From assembly GCF_010882175.1 (NCBI RefSeq), contig NZ_WKLH01000001.1, positions 637,464-701,463 on the forward strand: a DNA stretch of 64,000 nucleotides, given 5' to 3'. The notes under the pieces are model-generated. The model did not search any database. It was not told the origin of the DNA and saw only the letters and a list, made by a program, of their open reading frames with translations. The translations under genes were made by a program, and so were the position numbers. Each line of letters opens with the position of its first letter. Within the stretch, counting starts at the first letter, position 1. Shown here piece by piece: positions 1 to 8,237 of this stretch. The stretch is from Mangrovibacterium lignilyticum. Its GTDB lineage: Bacteria > Bacteroidota > Bacteroidia > Bacteroidales > Prolixibacteraceae.

Positions 1-243
1 GACCTGACCCTTCGAGAGAAAGAAATTTTAGCGAATTGGCTAACATCAAAAGATAATAGTGAACTAGCCGAAACACTCAACATTAGTCACTCTACCGTCC
101 GAACGCACCTGAAAAACATAAGACAAAAACTTGGTCCTGTAACGCACATCCAGTTGATGACCTACGCATGTCGCGAAAACGTCATTCAAGGTAATTTTAA
201 ACCTGTCTGCAAAAATTGCATGTTATTTTGCCACGAACAGTAA
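1..243 (+). CDS. LuxR/GerE-type transcriptional regulator, C-terminal part only
   Basis: The window opens inside this gene; 80 residues are visible in frame 1, ending at a TAA at 241-243. They form a LuxR-type helix-turn-helix: the opening LTLREKEIL, the scaffold helix NSELAETLNIS and the recognition helix STVRTHLKNIRQKLG. This family binds promoter DNA as a dimer, and the missing N-terminus would hold the sensing domain (PAS, receiver or other), so the signal is unknown. A tail of about 30 residues follows the helix-turn-helix and ends in CKNCMLFC, a three-cysteine cluster that is not part of the standard domain and could bind a metal or sense redox state (inference). Confidence 0.85.
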   Translation, partial: DLTLREKEILANWLTSKDNSELAETLNISHSTVRTHLKNIRQKLGPVTHIQLMTYACRENVIQGNFKPVCKNCMLFCHEQ

Positions 244-312
244 CTCCTGTCCAAAGAAAGGATTCAACGTAGCAAGCGGTGTCTTTTCAAGCTATTAGGA
301 AATTTGGATGGA

Positions 313-1233
313 TTACTCATCATGATGAATCCGGAAAGGGATAGCGTAATTTTTGGGTTTGTTGTGGTGTTTGTAAAAGCGCGAAAATTCGCAGGTCAGC
401 TGTACGCCAAAGTAAAAAATAAGTGCTGAATAGTAGATCCACATCAGCAATACCACAATTGAGCTGGCTGCTCCGTATACCGCCCCCAGGTTGCTGTTAC
501 CAATTAGCAGGCCGATAACTATTTTTCCCAGGGTAAACAAAATAGCGGTAAAAAAAGCACCGAACCAACTGGCATTCCATCGGACATAAACGTCGGGCAG
601 GAAATGAAAAATCAATGCAAAAGTGGTCATGATAATGCCGAGAGTAAGCAGCAGATTCGCCCCCCAGACAAGCACTAAAAAGTCGGCCGGGAAATACCGC
701 AGAAGAATATCGCGCATAAACGTGATCCCCGCATCAACCACCAGCGAAACCAACAAGATAAAACCAATACTGAAAATCACACCAAACGACAGTAACCGAT
801 CGACGGCCAATTTCATTAAATTCATTTTCAGGTTCGCCCTCACCTTTACCCGCCAGATAAAGTCGATCGAATCCTGCATCACGCTAAACAAGGTGGAGGC
901 AAAAAACAGGAAAAAAGTAAGCCCTATGATGGTGCCGATCGTACTGTTTTCGACAATTCGGTAATTGTCGATCGCATCCTGAAGTAAGCTGGTACTATCA
1001 GCCCCAACCAGTACGGTTAGTTCCTCGAACAGCTTATCGCGAACCGTGCTTTGTCCGACCAGGTAACCAAAAACAGCGATCACAATGATCAGGATCGGGG
1101 CAACTGAGAAAATGGCAAAATAAGCTGTTGTACCAGCCAACTCAACCGGGCGGTTATCCATAAAATGGACGAAAGCCTTCCGGAAAATCCGCCCCAAGTT
1201 GAACATCTTATGTTGTATCCGGTATTTATTCAT
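313..1233 (-). CDS. YihY/virulence factor BrkB family membrane protein
   Basis: A 306-residue inner-membrane protein of the YihY/BrkB family, whose molecular role is unsettled; it was once misannotated as ribonuclease BN. Family marks are the early ELAGTTAYFAIFSVAPILI stretch, about six hydrophobic segments, and the late GAVYGAASSIVVLLMWIYYS stretch followed by FGVQLTCEF. I start it at the ATG at 1233 (MNKYRIQHK). The frame stays open to 1299, but that extension lies inside the upstream gene. The 8-nt overlap with the AI-2E-family gene (ATGAATAA) suggests translational coupling in a two-gene operon. Confidence 0.9.
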   Translation of the reverse strand: MNKYRIQHKMFNLGRIFRKAFVHFMDNRPVELAGTTAYFAIFSVAPILIIVIAVFGYLVGQSTVRDKLFEELTVLVGADSTSLLQDAIDNYRIVENSTIGTIIGLTFFLFFASTLFSVMQDSIDFIWRVKVRANLKMNLMKLAVDRLLSFGVIFSIGFILLVSLVVDAGITFMRDILLRYFPADFLVLVWGANLLLTLGIIMTTFALIFHFLPDVYVRWNASWFGAFFTAILFTLGKIVIGLLIGNSNLGAVYGAASSIVVLLMWIYYSALIFYFGVQLTCEFSRFYKHHNKPKNYAIPFRIHHDE

Positions 1234-2338
1234 CGCTTTTCCCCTTTCGTTTAAATAACTGACGGAGCTTTTGAAAACGAATCTTGTGGTTCTCCACACC
1301 CCGGTCGCTGATTAAATAGGCAAAGGGTTTCAACTCGTCAACATTGCGCATAATCACTTTCATAATGGCCAGGAAAGGCACCACAATCAGCATTCCGGCA
1401 ATTCCCCAAATCAGGTTTCCCAACAGTAAACTGAAAATAATGGCAAAGGGATTTATCTTGATATTACTCCCGACAATACCCGGGGTTAGCAGGTTATTTT
1501 CCAGGAACTGAACAAACCAAAACAGGATAAAAATTTGCAACATGGTTTGAAATGGATCTTGCTGGGTGAAAAACACATACAAGATTGGCAACAGTCCACC
1601 AATAAAAGTTCCGATGTATGGGATCAGATTCAGTAAAGCCGCTCCAATACCAAACAAAATGGCGTGTGGAATACCAATAATGACCAATCCAACGCTGTTT
1701 AAAATAGCCAGAATCAGCACAACAATCAACAAACCGCCCATGTAGCTGGTGGTAATTTTAGAAACCTCACGCATGATCCGGATGACCTTTTTACGATCTT
1801 TGCGTCCTACGAGCCTGATGATAAAGTGAGCCGTTTTAGTTCGGTAGAAAAGCATAAAGAATGTGTAAACCGGTAAGATGAAGAGCTGGAAGAGCGTCGT
1901 GGTCGTTGCTGAAAACACCGTCCCCAATTTGTTCTCCCAGGAAGTAAAGATATTCTCCGAAATTCGGTTGAAATACTCATCCAGGGTTTGAGAATTAATG
2001 CCCAACCGCCGTTCCAAAATCATAATCAACGAATCAACTTTCCCGTCAACTTGCGCTTTCGCCTGTACTAAATCGAGATTCAGGTTTGACACCCGAACCG
2101 AGACCAACAAAATAGCGCCTCCCAGAATCGCTAATGCCAGAATAATGACCAAAAAAATTGAAAGTCCACGATGAACGCCCCATTTTTCAACCCGAACCAC
2201 TATGGGGTAAATCAGGTACGAGAAAAAGACGCTAATGGCTAGCGGAATAAAAATATTCTTGGCCACAACAAGTCCGGTTATAATAACTGAAATACAAAAA
2301 AGAATCAAGGCGAAACGGGTGAGGTTGGGATTTTTCAT
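1226..2338 (-). CDS. AI-2E family transporter (UPF0118/PerM-type)
   Basis: A 370-residue integral membrane protein of the AI-2E transporter family, which holds small-molecule or ion exporters such as TqsA and PerM. The sequence shows two N-terminal hydrophobic helices, a soluble stretch at about residues 90-150, then further helices with the family-typical IPHAILFGIGAALLNLIPYIGTFIGG region and a late NNLLTPGIVGS motif. The substrate cannot be told. The ATG at 2338 is preferred over an in-frame TTG at 2344. It is the first gene of an overlapping pair with the YihY-family gene. Confidence 0.88.
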   Translation of the reverse strand: MKNPNLTRFALILFCISVIITGLVVAKNIFIPLAISVFFSYLIYPIVVRVEKWGVHRGLSIFLVIILALAILGGAILLVSVRVSNLNLDLVQAKAQVDGKVDSLIMILERRLGINSQTLDEYFNRISENIFTSWENKLGTVFSATTTTLFQLFILPVYTFFMLFYRTKTAHFIIRLVGRKDRKKVIRIMREVSKITTSYMGGLLIVVLILAILNSVGLVIIGIPHAILFGIGAALLNLIPYIGTFIGGLLPILYVFFTQQDPFQTMLQIFILFWFVQFLENNLLTPGIVGSNIKINPFAIIFSLLLGNLIWGIAGMLIVVPFLAIMKVIMRNVDELKPFAYLISDRGVENHKIRFQKLRQLFKRKGKSDE

Positions 2339-2755
2339 AGGCAACAGGATCTAATAATTTTTCTTTTAGCCAAGAAAGAATGATGCCAAGGTGGCTTAAC
2401 TGCCTAAAACGGGTGCTTACACTCCTTCTCATAGGATTTAATACAGTTAAACCAACCACAAGGTTGTGGAAATTGTAGAAAGATTTTCACGATCATTTCC
2501 CACACAAATCAAAATATAACCGGAGAACCAACAGACCTGTTTATCGCACTACAGACACTCCTATTGTGTAGAAACGGCACCAACCTGTAGATGCTCTTAT
2601 CCACCTGTGCCGGGCCTTCCCAACGTTTGGCACGTCAACTAAAATTCACTCAACCTACTGATTATCTAAAGACTTAACCGAACATCCGGACGGATGTTAT
2701 TACTTCTTGGCACAGATATCGATTAAGTTAGTGCAGAAACAATAAATGATGAGTT
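2339..2755. other. intergenic region between divergent membrane and OmpA genes
   Basis: About 420 bases without a gene I can support. It should hold the divergent promoters of the AI-2E/YihY pair and of the OmpA-like lipoprotein gene. The only clear structure is an 18-bp palindrome at 2681-2698 (AACATCCG, GA, CGGATGTT), listed separately. Otherwise I see nothing. Confidence 0.6.
2681..2698. promoter_or_regulatory. 18-bp palindrome upstream of OmpA-like gene, candidate operator
   Basis: Perfect dyad with 8-bp arms AACATCCG/CGGATGTT around GA, 58 bp before the ATG of the OmpA-like lipoprotein. It has no T-tract, so an operator is more likely than a terminator (inference). Confidence 0.4.
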
Positions 2756-3445
2756 ATGAAAATAAAGACCTTCAATTATAACCGCTTCCTGTTAACCGGG
2801 CTGCTGTTGTCGGGAACAATGCTTTTAAGTTCCTGCAACAGCTCCCGAACCTTAAAAGGAGGCGCTATCGGAGTGGGAGCCGGTGGTGCAATTGGCGGTG
2901 TCATTGGTTCCGGATCGGATCACACAGCTGAAGGCGCCATTATTGGTGCTGCCATCGGCGGAACAGCCGGAGCACTCATCGGCCGCTACATGGATAAGCA
3001 AGCGGAAGAGCTGGAAGCTGATTTAGAAGGCGCCACCGTTGAGCGAGTCGGCGAAGGAATTAAAATCACCTTCGACTCCGGAATTTTATTCGCATTCGAC
3101 GAAAGCAACCTGACGAATGACGCAGCGGGAAATATCGCAGAACTGGCTGAAACCCTCGCCAAATATGATGATACCGACATTTTGATTGAAGGGCACACCG
3201 ATAACAAAGGATCGGAACTCTATAACCAGCAATTGTCGGAAGCCCGTGCCGAGTCGGTAGCCCTGCGATTGAGCAACCTGAATGTGGCAGCAGCACGAAT
3301 GCAATTACAAGGCTACGGCGAAAGTGCACCCGTTGCTGATAATTCGACCGAAAGCGGTCGCCAGCAAAACCGACGGGTGGAAATAGCCATTATGGCCAAC
3401 AAAAAATTACAGCGGGCAGCCGAACGCGACAAACTCGACATTTAA
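2756..3445 (+). CDS. OmpA family lipoprotein with glycine-zipper (YiaD-like)
   Basis: A 229-residue outer-membrane lipoprotein. The signal peptide ends in a lipobox LSSC, with the modified Cys at residue 27. A glycine-rich zipper (GGAIGVGAGGAIGG and GAIIGAAIGGTAGALIGRY, about 35-78) precedes an OmpA/MotB peptidoglycan-binding domain (about 110-212). The domain carries the IEGHTDNKG core, NQQLSEARAESV and the closing GRQQNRRVEI. It should tie the outer membrane to the cell wall. It heads a run of small, probably stress-related genes (DUF1328, YtxH, universal stress protein) on the same strand, although a gap of about 310 bp separates it from them. Confidence 0.92.
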   Translation: MKIKTFNYNRFLLTGLLLSGTMLLSSCNSSRTLKGGAIGVGAGGAIGGVIGSGSDHTAEGAIIGAAIGGTAGALIGRYMDKQAEELEADLEGATVERVGEGIKITFDSGILFAFDESNLTNDAAGNIAELAETLAKYDDTDILIEGHTDNKGSELYNQQLSEARAESVALRLSNLNVAAARMQLQGYGESAPVADNSTESGRQQNRRVEIAIMANKKLQRAAERDKLDI

Positions 3446-3756
3446 GCAGTCAAACAAACAACGACAAAAGATATGTCCCGTTAAGCGACTGGTTTGCGAC
3501 TCAACTCATATAGAAAAGTTGAAGCAATCGGCGAATAAGGCTCGTAAATTTCATGACAATAGCTATTTCAGGCTCCATTCAATCGTTCGCCGGTTCAGCT
3601 GGCTTCGGTTTTAACAAAGAGTTCTCCGTTAAAAACGGCACGGTACCTGTTCTCCGGCCGATAACAATATGGTAACCGATGCAACTATTTTTCGATAAGT
3701 TCGGTATCTATAGATAACGGGGAGATTGATCGAATTAACATTAAAAATTGACAATT
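3446..3756. other. intergenic region upstream of DUF1328 gene
   Basis: About 310 bases with no supported gene. A 12-bp perfect palindrome, TATCTATAGATA, lies at 3705-3716, about 40 bp before the DUF1328 start, and could be a regulator site. No convincing TAnnTTTG promoter box was found. Confidence 0.45.
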
Positions 3757-3924
3757 ATGTTACGCCTAATTTTAGTCTTTCTCGTTGTCGCCATTGTTGC
3801 CGCGATCTTTGGATTTGGAGGGATTGCAATCGGCGCCACAGAAATAGCCAAAATAATCTTCTATATTTTCATCGTTCTGCTTTTGCTCTCGCTTATTGCA
3901 GGCGGCGTCAGAGGTTTCAGGTAG
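3757..3924 (+). CDS. DUF1328 family small membrane protein (YtjA-like)
   Basis: A 55-residue protein, easily missed because of its size. It reads [19 protein letters not shown], then [17 protein letters not shown] and a second hydrophobic helix ending in GGVRGFR. Two membrane helices around an FGGIA turn are typical of DUF1328/UPF0391, small inner-membrane proteins of unknown function often induced by stress. Stress induction is known for relatives, not shown here. The gene lies 48 bp before the YtxH gene on the same strand, so the two are probably cotranscribed. Confidence 0.85.
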   Translation: MLRLILVFLVVAIVAAIFGFGGIAIGATEIAKIIFYIFIVLLLLSLIAGGVRGFR

Positions 3925-3972
3925 ACAAGATGAAACCACACACTATTTATTAACAGTTTAAAATTCAAAGCT

Positions 3973-4272
3973 ATGAACAAGACAACAAATTTATTAATCG
4001 GATTGGCAGCAGGCGCTGCAGCAGGTGTACTAACCGGAATCTTGGTTGCTCCGAACAAAGGAAGTAGAACCCGCCGGAAAATGATGCGGAAAACGAAAAA
4101 AATGACTGACAAGATTTCTAAATCGGTTCATGACAAGTTGGATGATATTGAAGAACAAATGAAAAATATCAAAGACAAAACAGAAGCCGACATCAAAACA
4201 ACAGCTGAGAACCTGAAAAAGGTAGCTTCTGAAAAGATCGACAAAGCGACTCATAAAGTTTCGGCCAACTAA
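3973..4272 (+). CDS. YtxH domain-containing protein
   Basis: A 99-residue protein with an N-terminal glycine/alanine-rich membrane helix (LLIGLAAGAAAGVLTGILVAPNKGS), typical of the YtxH family (general-stress proteins in Firmicutes). A long charged amphipathic tail (about 35-99, many Lys and Glu) is likely to form a coiled coil in the cytoplasm. Function unknown. It probably shares an operon with the DUF1328 gene before it. The universal stress protein gene follows after a hairpin-rich leader. Confidence 0.85.
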   Translation: MNKTTNLLIGLAAGAAAGVLTGILVAPNKGSRTRRKMMRKTKKMTDKISKSVHDKLDDIEEQMKNIKDKTEADIKTTAENLKKVASEKIDKATHKVSAN

Positions 4273-4393
4273 AAAGCTTAGTCACCGAACCCGTGAACAG
4301 ATCGTTAGACAATTAAACTAAGATTTGAAAAGGACATTTAATATTATGAGTCTCATTCTCCAGTACAGGAGGAAAAAATTTATCGGTTGTACG

Positions 4394-4486
4394 AGCGGAT
4401 TTTGGTCCGCTTATTCCGGACGAATGAAAAAGCATTCGTCACCGGATACAGAAGAAGAGCTCCGGATAACAGAGCTCTTTTCTTTT
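4394..4486 (+). promoter_or_regulatory. three consecutive hairpins in the leader of the universal stress gene
   Basis: Three hairpins follow each other. The first is AGCGGA-loop-TCCGCT (4394-4411). The second has a long stem whose arms include CGAATG and CATTCG, extended by CCGGA pairs (4415-4447). The third is AAGAGCTC-loop-GAGCTCTT with a following T-rich run TTCTTTTC (4455-4486), shaped like a terminator. The run ends about 50 bp before the universal stress gene, so it may simply end the upstream operon or act as an attenuator or RNA switch. Confidence 0.5.
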
Positions 4487-4533
4487 CACAACCACCCATA
4501 CCAATAGATTATAACACCCAAAAAGATATTACC

Positions 4534-5373
4534 ATGAAAAAGATATTAGTATTTGCCTACCCGTTCAATCAGATTGAGCGAATCGTAGATTATTCCGTCC
4601 GCTTTGCCCGCGATATGGGCTTACCCCTCGAATTCATTCATATGGTAGAAGGACCGACAATACCGGTTGATCCAGCCATCAGTAGTTTCAATCCCGGAGG
4701 TATTGCACCCGACACAGTTCCAAACGATTTCATCGAAAACCGTTCGCGCGTACTTCAAAAAGTGTTGAGCATTAAAAACGCCTCGATGGAATTTCCGGTT
4801 TCCTACAGCTATAAGGTTGTTCCCGGATCTATTCAACTCCTGATCAGCGAAATTGCTGAGCGTACCGATGTGGACATGGTGCTGGTTCCGAACCAAACAG
4901 AAAAAGAAGCCAACCTGCCGGCCATTGACCTGATTGATGGAATCGACCAGCCGGTATACACCTTCCCCATCGACGCCATTTATCATCCCATCCGGAAAAT
5001 TGTTTATGCGTCAGATTACAATGAAAAAGATATGGCTATCCTACGACGTATCTCTACGATTGCCCGCAAAGTCCAGTCTTCCATCACTGTATTCCATGTC
5101 AATAAAGAAGACAACTACGAAAACGCCCTCAAGAACGATGGCTTCAAGGAAATGTTGGATGAAAGTCCCACCTTGAAAGGGATTGACGTTACGGAAACCA
5201 AATCGAAGAAAGTGGTTCGGGAAATCAAAGATTTCAGCAAACAAAATTATGCCGACCTGGTGGTTCTGCTAAAGGAGAATAAAAACTTTATTCGCGAATT
5301 TTTCGGCAAAAGAACCACTAAAGACCTGGTGAAAGACAGTCCGATACCTGTACTGATTTATCACGAAAATTAG
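4534..5373 (+). CDS. universal stress protein family
   Basis: A 279-residue protein with two UspA-like halves. The first (about 1-140) opens MKKILVFAYPFNQIERIVDYS, with a domain-typical MVLVPNQTEKEA segment. The second (about 150-279) opens IRKIVYASDYNEKDMAIL and closes DLVKDSPIPVLIYHEN, the usual last strand. Tandem Usp proteins of this size are common in Bacteroidota and act in the cytoplasm. The classical ATP-binding GxxG(S/T) motif is not clear in either half. The start at 4534 gives the family N-terminus; the frame is open upstream, but that part runs through the hairpin leader. Confidence 0.88.
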   Translation: MKKILVFAYPFNQIERIVDYSVRFARDMGLPLEFIHMVEGPTIPVDPAISSFNPGGIAPDTVPNDFIENRSRVLQKVLSIKNASMEFPVSYSYKVVPGSIQLLISEIAERTDVDMVLVPNQTEKEANLPAIDLIDGIDQPVYTFPIDAIYHPIRKIVYASDYNEKDMAILRRISTIARKVQSSITVFHVNKEDNYENALKNDGFKEMLDESPTLKGIDVTETKSKKVVREIKDFSKQNYADLVVLLKENKNFIREFFGKRTTKDLVKDSPIPVLIYHEN

Positions 5374-5394
5374 TTTTGGGAGACTCAACCGATG

Positions 5395-5427
5395 AAGCTG
5401 GAGCAAATTTAAAGGTCTCCGGCTTTT
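5395..5427 (+). terminator. intrinsic terminator of the universal stress gene
   Basis: Stem AAGCTGGAG (5395-5403) pairs with CTCCGGCTT (5417-5425), with one G-T pair, followed by a short T run. It lies 22 bp after the stop codon. Confidence 0.7.
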
Positions 5428-5471
5428 GGGGTTCTAAAGTTACTCAGCCGAGAAAATAAAAGGCAATCAAC

Positions 5472-5508
5472 AACAAAGGCTCAAATGATCAAGATTGCAG
5501 CCCTTGTT
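5472..5508 (-). terminator. hairpin, probable terminator of the CPBP protease gene
   Basis: AACAAAGGCT (5472-5481) pairs with AGCCCTTGTT (5499-5508) with one mismatch. On the minus strand it is followed by a T-rich run and lies 25 bp after the protease stop. Confidence 0.5.
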
Positions 5509-5532
5509 ATTTTGATTGCTAACAAAGATTCG

Positions 5533-6420
5533 CTAATCGACAGGTTCAAGGTGATTCGAGGCAGGAGCCGGTGTGGAACCGGAGTCCGACAGATCAAGCT
5601 TTTCTTCATTCACAGGCAGCACAGTCACTCTTGCTTTTCCGAACGATCGGTTCAGGTAATAAAAGCAGATTGCCAGAACAACGAATCCACCGACAATCGA
5701 TAAAATTAGATTGATCGTTCCGCCATAAGTCTCGACCAGGCTTTCGTCCCATGCTTGTTTGCTGCTTGTTGCACCTGCGATGAAACTCGCACAATTAGTT
5801 GTTGCGTGAATCAACATCGTTAAAAACACATTTCGGGTTTTCCAATAAACCCAGCCCATAAACATACCCCCTATAAAAGCACCGACAAACTGTACAGTAT
5901 TCAGATGCGCCAAACCGAACAAAACACTGGATAACAAAATGGCTTTTAGCGGCTGATATTTTTTCAGAAGCCCATCCAGAATGATTCCGCGAAAGATTAA
6001 TTCTTCGAAAACCGGAGCCGCAATTACCAGGGTGATAAACCAAATGACTCCTTTCATTTGTCCCATCTCCAATATAACTTTCCTCATAAATTCCGATATC
6101 GGAATAGTGGATACAATTGGTGCCGTTACACTGATAAGTAGCGCCAAGGTAGCAACAATCAAAAACGGCAGGTCAGTTTTCTTAGCGACCTTCATGTTGA
6201 AATCGCTGTTACCACTTTTTCGTTTGCGTTTGGAGTAGGCCCAGACGAATGTTAATCCGTTAATAACCAAGTAGACAATAAAAAAAGAAAGATCCTTGGG
6301 CAGTAAATTTCTGAAAGCTATACTTATGATCCCACCCAGAAGGGTAAAAACAAAGTACATCCCCAAAATACCAAAACTTTGCTTCATGTCGGGATAGACT
6401 TTTCCGTGGAATTTGTACAT
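5533..6420 (-). CDS. CPBP family intramembrane metalloprotease (Abi/CAAX-like)
   Basis: A 295-residue multi-spanning membrane protein. The CPBP catalytic motifs are present: EEIxxR-type EELIFRG (Glu139-Glu140, Arg144), then FGLAHLN with the second-motif His, and HATTNC with the third His. About eight hydrophobic segments are seen. Relatives include CAAX prenyl proteases (Rce1), bacteriocin self-immunity proteins and stress proteases; nothing nearby reveals the substrate. The tail (from about 265) is polar and Pro/Ser-rich. Single gene, with a hairpin after it. Confidence 0.92.
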   Translation of the reverse strand: MYKFHGKVYPDMKQSFGILGMYFVFTLLGGIISIAFRNLLPKDLSFFIVYLVINGLTFVWAYSKRKRKSGNSDFNMKVAKKTDLPFLIVATLALLISVTAPIVSTIPISEFMRKVILEMGQMKGVIWFITLVIAAPVFEELIFRGIILDGLLKKYQPLKAILLSSVLFGLAHLNTVQFVGAFIGGMFMGWVYWKTRNVFLTMLIHATTNCASFIAGATSSKQAWDESLVETYGGTINLILSIVGGFVVLAICFYYLNRSFGKARVTVLPVNEEKLDLSDSGSTPAPASNHLEPVD

Positions 6421-6593
6421 CGTTAAAGGTTTTGTTGATTTTTGATAAAAATGGAGTAATCGGTATTCAATGTTATTCGTGTTCGTTTTCGACCGAAAGA
6501 TCTAAATTCGAAAGAACCAATAATCCGTTCCTCTTTTTGATTTCAATTTAACAAAACTATCAGCAACAAACAATAGGCAAGATACTTTTTATG

Positions 6594-6623
6594 AACAAAA
6601 AAAGACAGTTGTTATACAACTGC
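6594..6623 (-). terminator. intrinsic terminator of the FAH-family gene
   Basis: Perfect 7-bp stem CAGTTGT (6606-6612)/ACAACTG (6616-6622) with a TAT loop. On the minus strand it is followed by a run of seven Ts. It lies 31 bp after the stop. Confidence 0.85.
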
Positions 6624-6653
6624 CTTCATATCTGTATAGAACGATTTTCTGTA

Positions 6654-7268
6654 TTACCTCACCTCAAAGTCAAACATCTTGCGGCCTTCGATGAAACCTT
6701 CCAGACGATCGCCGATGGCTACCGGACCAACGCCTGAGGGAGTACCACTATAAATAAGGTCACCTATTTTCAGCGTGAAGTAGTTTGATACCTGGCTGAT
6801 CAGTTCATCGATCGGAAACAGCATTTGGGAACTATCGCCGTTTTGCACCAACTCACCGTTTTTATTCAACTGAAATTTAATGGCATTCACATCTGCCAAT
6901 TCACTTTTCGGAATAAAGTCGGTACTAATCACTGCAGATCGGTCGAAGGCTTTAGCCTTTTCCCAGGGCAAACCTTTTTCTTTGAGTTTGCCTTGCAGAT
7001 CGCGCGCTGTGAAGTCGATTCCCAGACCAATCTCATCATAATAACGATTGGCAAAACGAGGTTCGATGTTTTTTCCCAAGCGGTTGATACGCACAATCAA
7101 TTCACATTCGAAATGCACATCCTGGCTGAATGACGGAATGTAAAAGGGATCATTATTGCGCAACAAAGCCGAGTCGGGTTTCATAAACATCACGGGCTCC
7201 GACGGAATTTCATTATTCAGTTCCCGAGCATGTTCGCTGTAATTTCTTCCGATACAAATGATTTTCAT
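6654..7268 (-). CDS. fumarylacetoacetate hydrolase (FAH) family protein
   Basis: A 204-residue soluble enzyme of the FAH superfamily. It opens MKIICIGRNYSEHA, with MFMKPDSALL, then FECELIVRI (metal-binding Glu in the E-x-E pattern) and GIDFTARDLQ, and later IGDLIYSGTPSGVGPV. Short bacterial members act as acylpyruvate hydrolases or oxaloacetate decarboxylases with Mg2+. The exact substrate is not readable here; oxaloacetate or acylpyruvate is an inference from length and motifs. It follows the exonuclease gene by 66 bp on the same strand and ends in its own terminator. Confidence 0.9.
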   Translation of the reverse strand: MKIICIGRNYSEHARELNNEIPSEPVMFMKPDSALLRNNDPFYIPSFSQDVHFECELIVRINRLGKNIEPRFANRYYDEIGLGIDFTARDLQGKLKEKGLPWEKAKAFDRSAVISTDFIPKSELADVNAIKFQLNKNGELVQNGDSSQMLFPIDELISQVSNYFTLKIGDLIYSGTPSGVGPVAIGDRLEGFIEGRKMFDFEVR

Positions 7269-7334
7269 AATGCTACCTTTTTTGAAAACCGTAGGGTCGT
7301 CACATTTTACGCCTCCACGGCGACGATATCTAAA

Positions 7335-8141
7335 TCAATTATCTTTCATCCGCAGTTTAATCGCGGTCAAAACCTTTTTCGTGTACAAGGGGAATTCGCC
7401 GTTCATAATCCAACCGAAATAACCGGGTTGTTCACGCAATACCTTTTCAACCGGAACACCTTTATTTTTGCCAAAGTTGAACACCTCAACACCGTTTTCA
7501 TCAAACACGATCCGACCGATGAAATCGGCATTCCGATCGTAAGATGAAAACTCACTCAGTGCATTAATCTCGTTTTGAATCGGTTTCGATATTTTACCTT
7601 TAGCATCTTCAAAATCAGTATCCTGGTACATATCAAGCTGCGCTTTCAACACTTCGTAAGTGGCTTTCGTATCCGCCAGCGCGCTATGAGCATCTATCAG
7701 GTTTTCCTGACAATAGAATTTATAGGCCGCAGCCAGGGTACGTTTCTCCATTTTGTGGAATATCGCTTGTACATCGACGAACTTGCGTTTCTTAAAATCC
7801 ACATCAACACCAACACGCAAAAACTCTTCTGCTAACAACGGAATATCGAAACGATTAGAGTTGAACCCAGCTAAATCACATCCTTCCAAAAACTTGGCCA
7901 GTGACTTCGCAACTTCTTTAAACGTCGGCTCGTCCTTCACATCCTCGTCATAAATCCCGTGTACTTTACTCGCAAATTCGGGAATCGGCATTTCCGGATT
8001 AATTCGCATTTCCTTGGTTTCTTCCGTCCCGTCAACATGAACTTTGATCAGGGCAATTTCCACAATCCGATCGGTCGCGACATTAATCCCGGTGGTTTCA
8101 AGATCAAGAAAAACAAGTGGATTCTTTAAATTAAGTTTCAT
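7335..8141 (-). CDS. 3'-5' exonuclease, DnaQ/DEDDh type
   Basis: A 268-residue protein with a DnaQ-like exonuclease domain at about 8-170. DLET (13-16) supplies the first two acidic residues, FNSNRFDIPLL the second motif, and AHSALADTKAT the DEDDh histidine and last aspartate. The C-terminal part (about 190-268, with FGKNKGVPVEKVL and GYFGWIMNGEFP) is an extra domain seen in Bacteroidota exonucleases described as DNA polymerase III epsilon-like. It probably serves DNA repair or RNA/DNA trimming rather than core replication. It lies next to dnaN but behind that gene's terminator. Confidence 0.9.
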   Translation of the reverse strand: MKLNLKNPLVFLDLETTGINVATDRIVEIALIKVHVDGTEETKEMRINPEMPIPEFASKVHGIYDEDVKDEPTFKEVAKSLAKFLEGCDLAGFNSNRFDIPLLAEEFLRVGVDVDFKKRKFVDVQAIFHKMEKRTLAAAYKFYCQENLIDAHSALADTKATYEVLKAQLDMYQDTDFEDAKGKISKPIQNEINALSEFSSYDRNADFIGRIVFDENGVEVFNFGKNKGVPVEKVLREQPGYFGWIMNGEFPLYTKKVLTAIKLRMKDN

Positions 8142-8183
8142 TTTATTGCTTTCAATTTACGGCTTACAGGCCGGTTTATGAAT

Positions 8184-8216
8184 AAAAAGCCTAACAAGAT
8201 TGCTCCTGTTAGGCTT
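8184..8216 (-). terminator. intrinsic terminator of dnaN
   Basis: A 10-bp stem AAGCCTAACA (8187-8196)/TGTTAGGCTT (8207-8216), followed on the minus strand by TTTTT. It separates dnaN from the exonuclease gene. Confidence 0.88.
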
Positions 8217-8237
8217 CCGAAATATTTTTTTGAAAGA

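Noticed and set aside
4325-4533. Upstream extension or separate small gene before the universal stress protein
   Set aside because: The stretch is dominated by three hairpins, and the family N-terminus begins at 4534.
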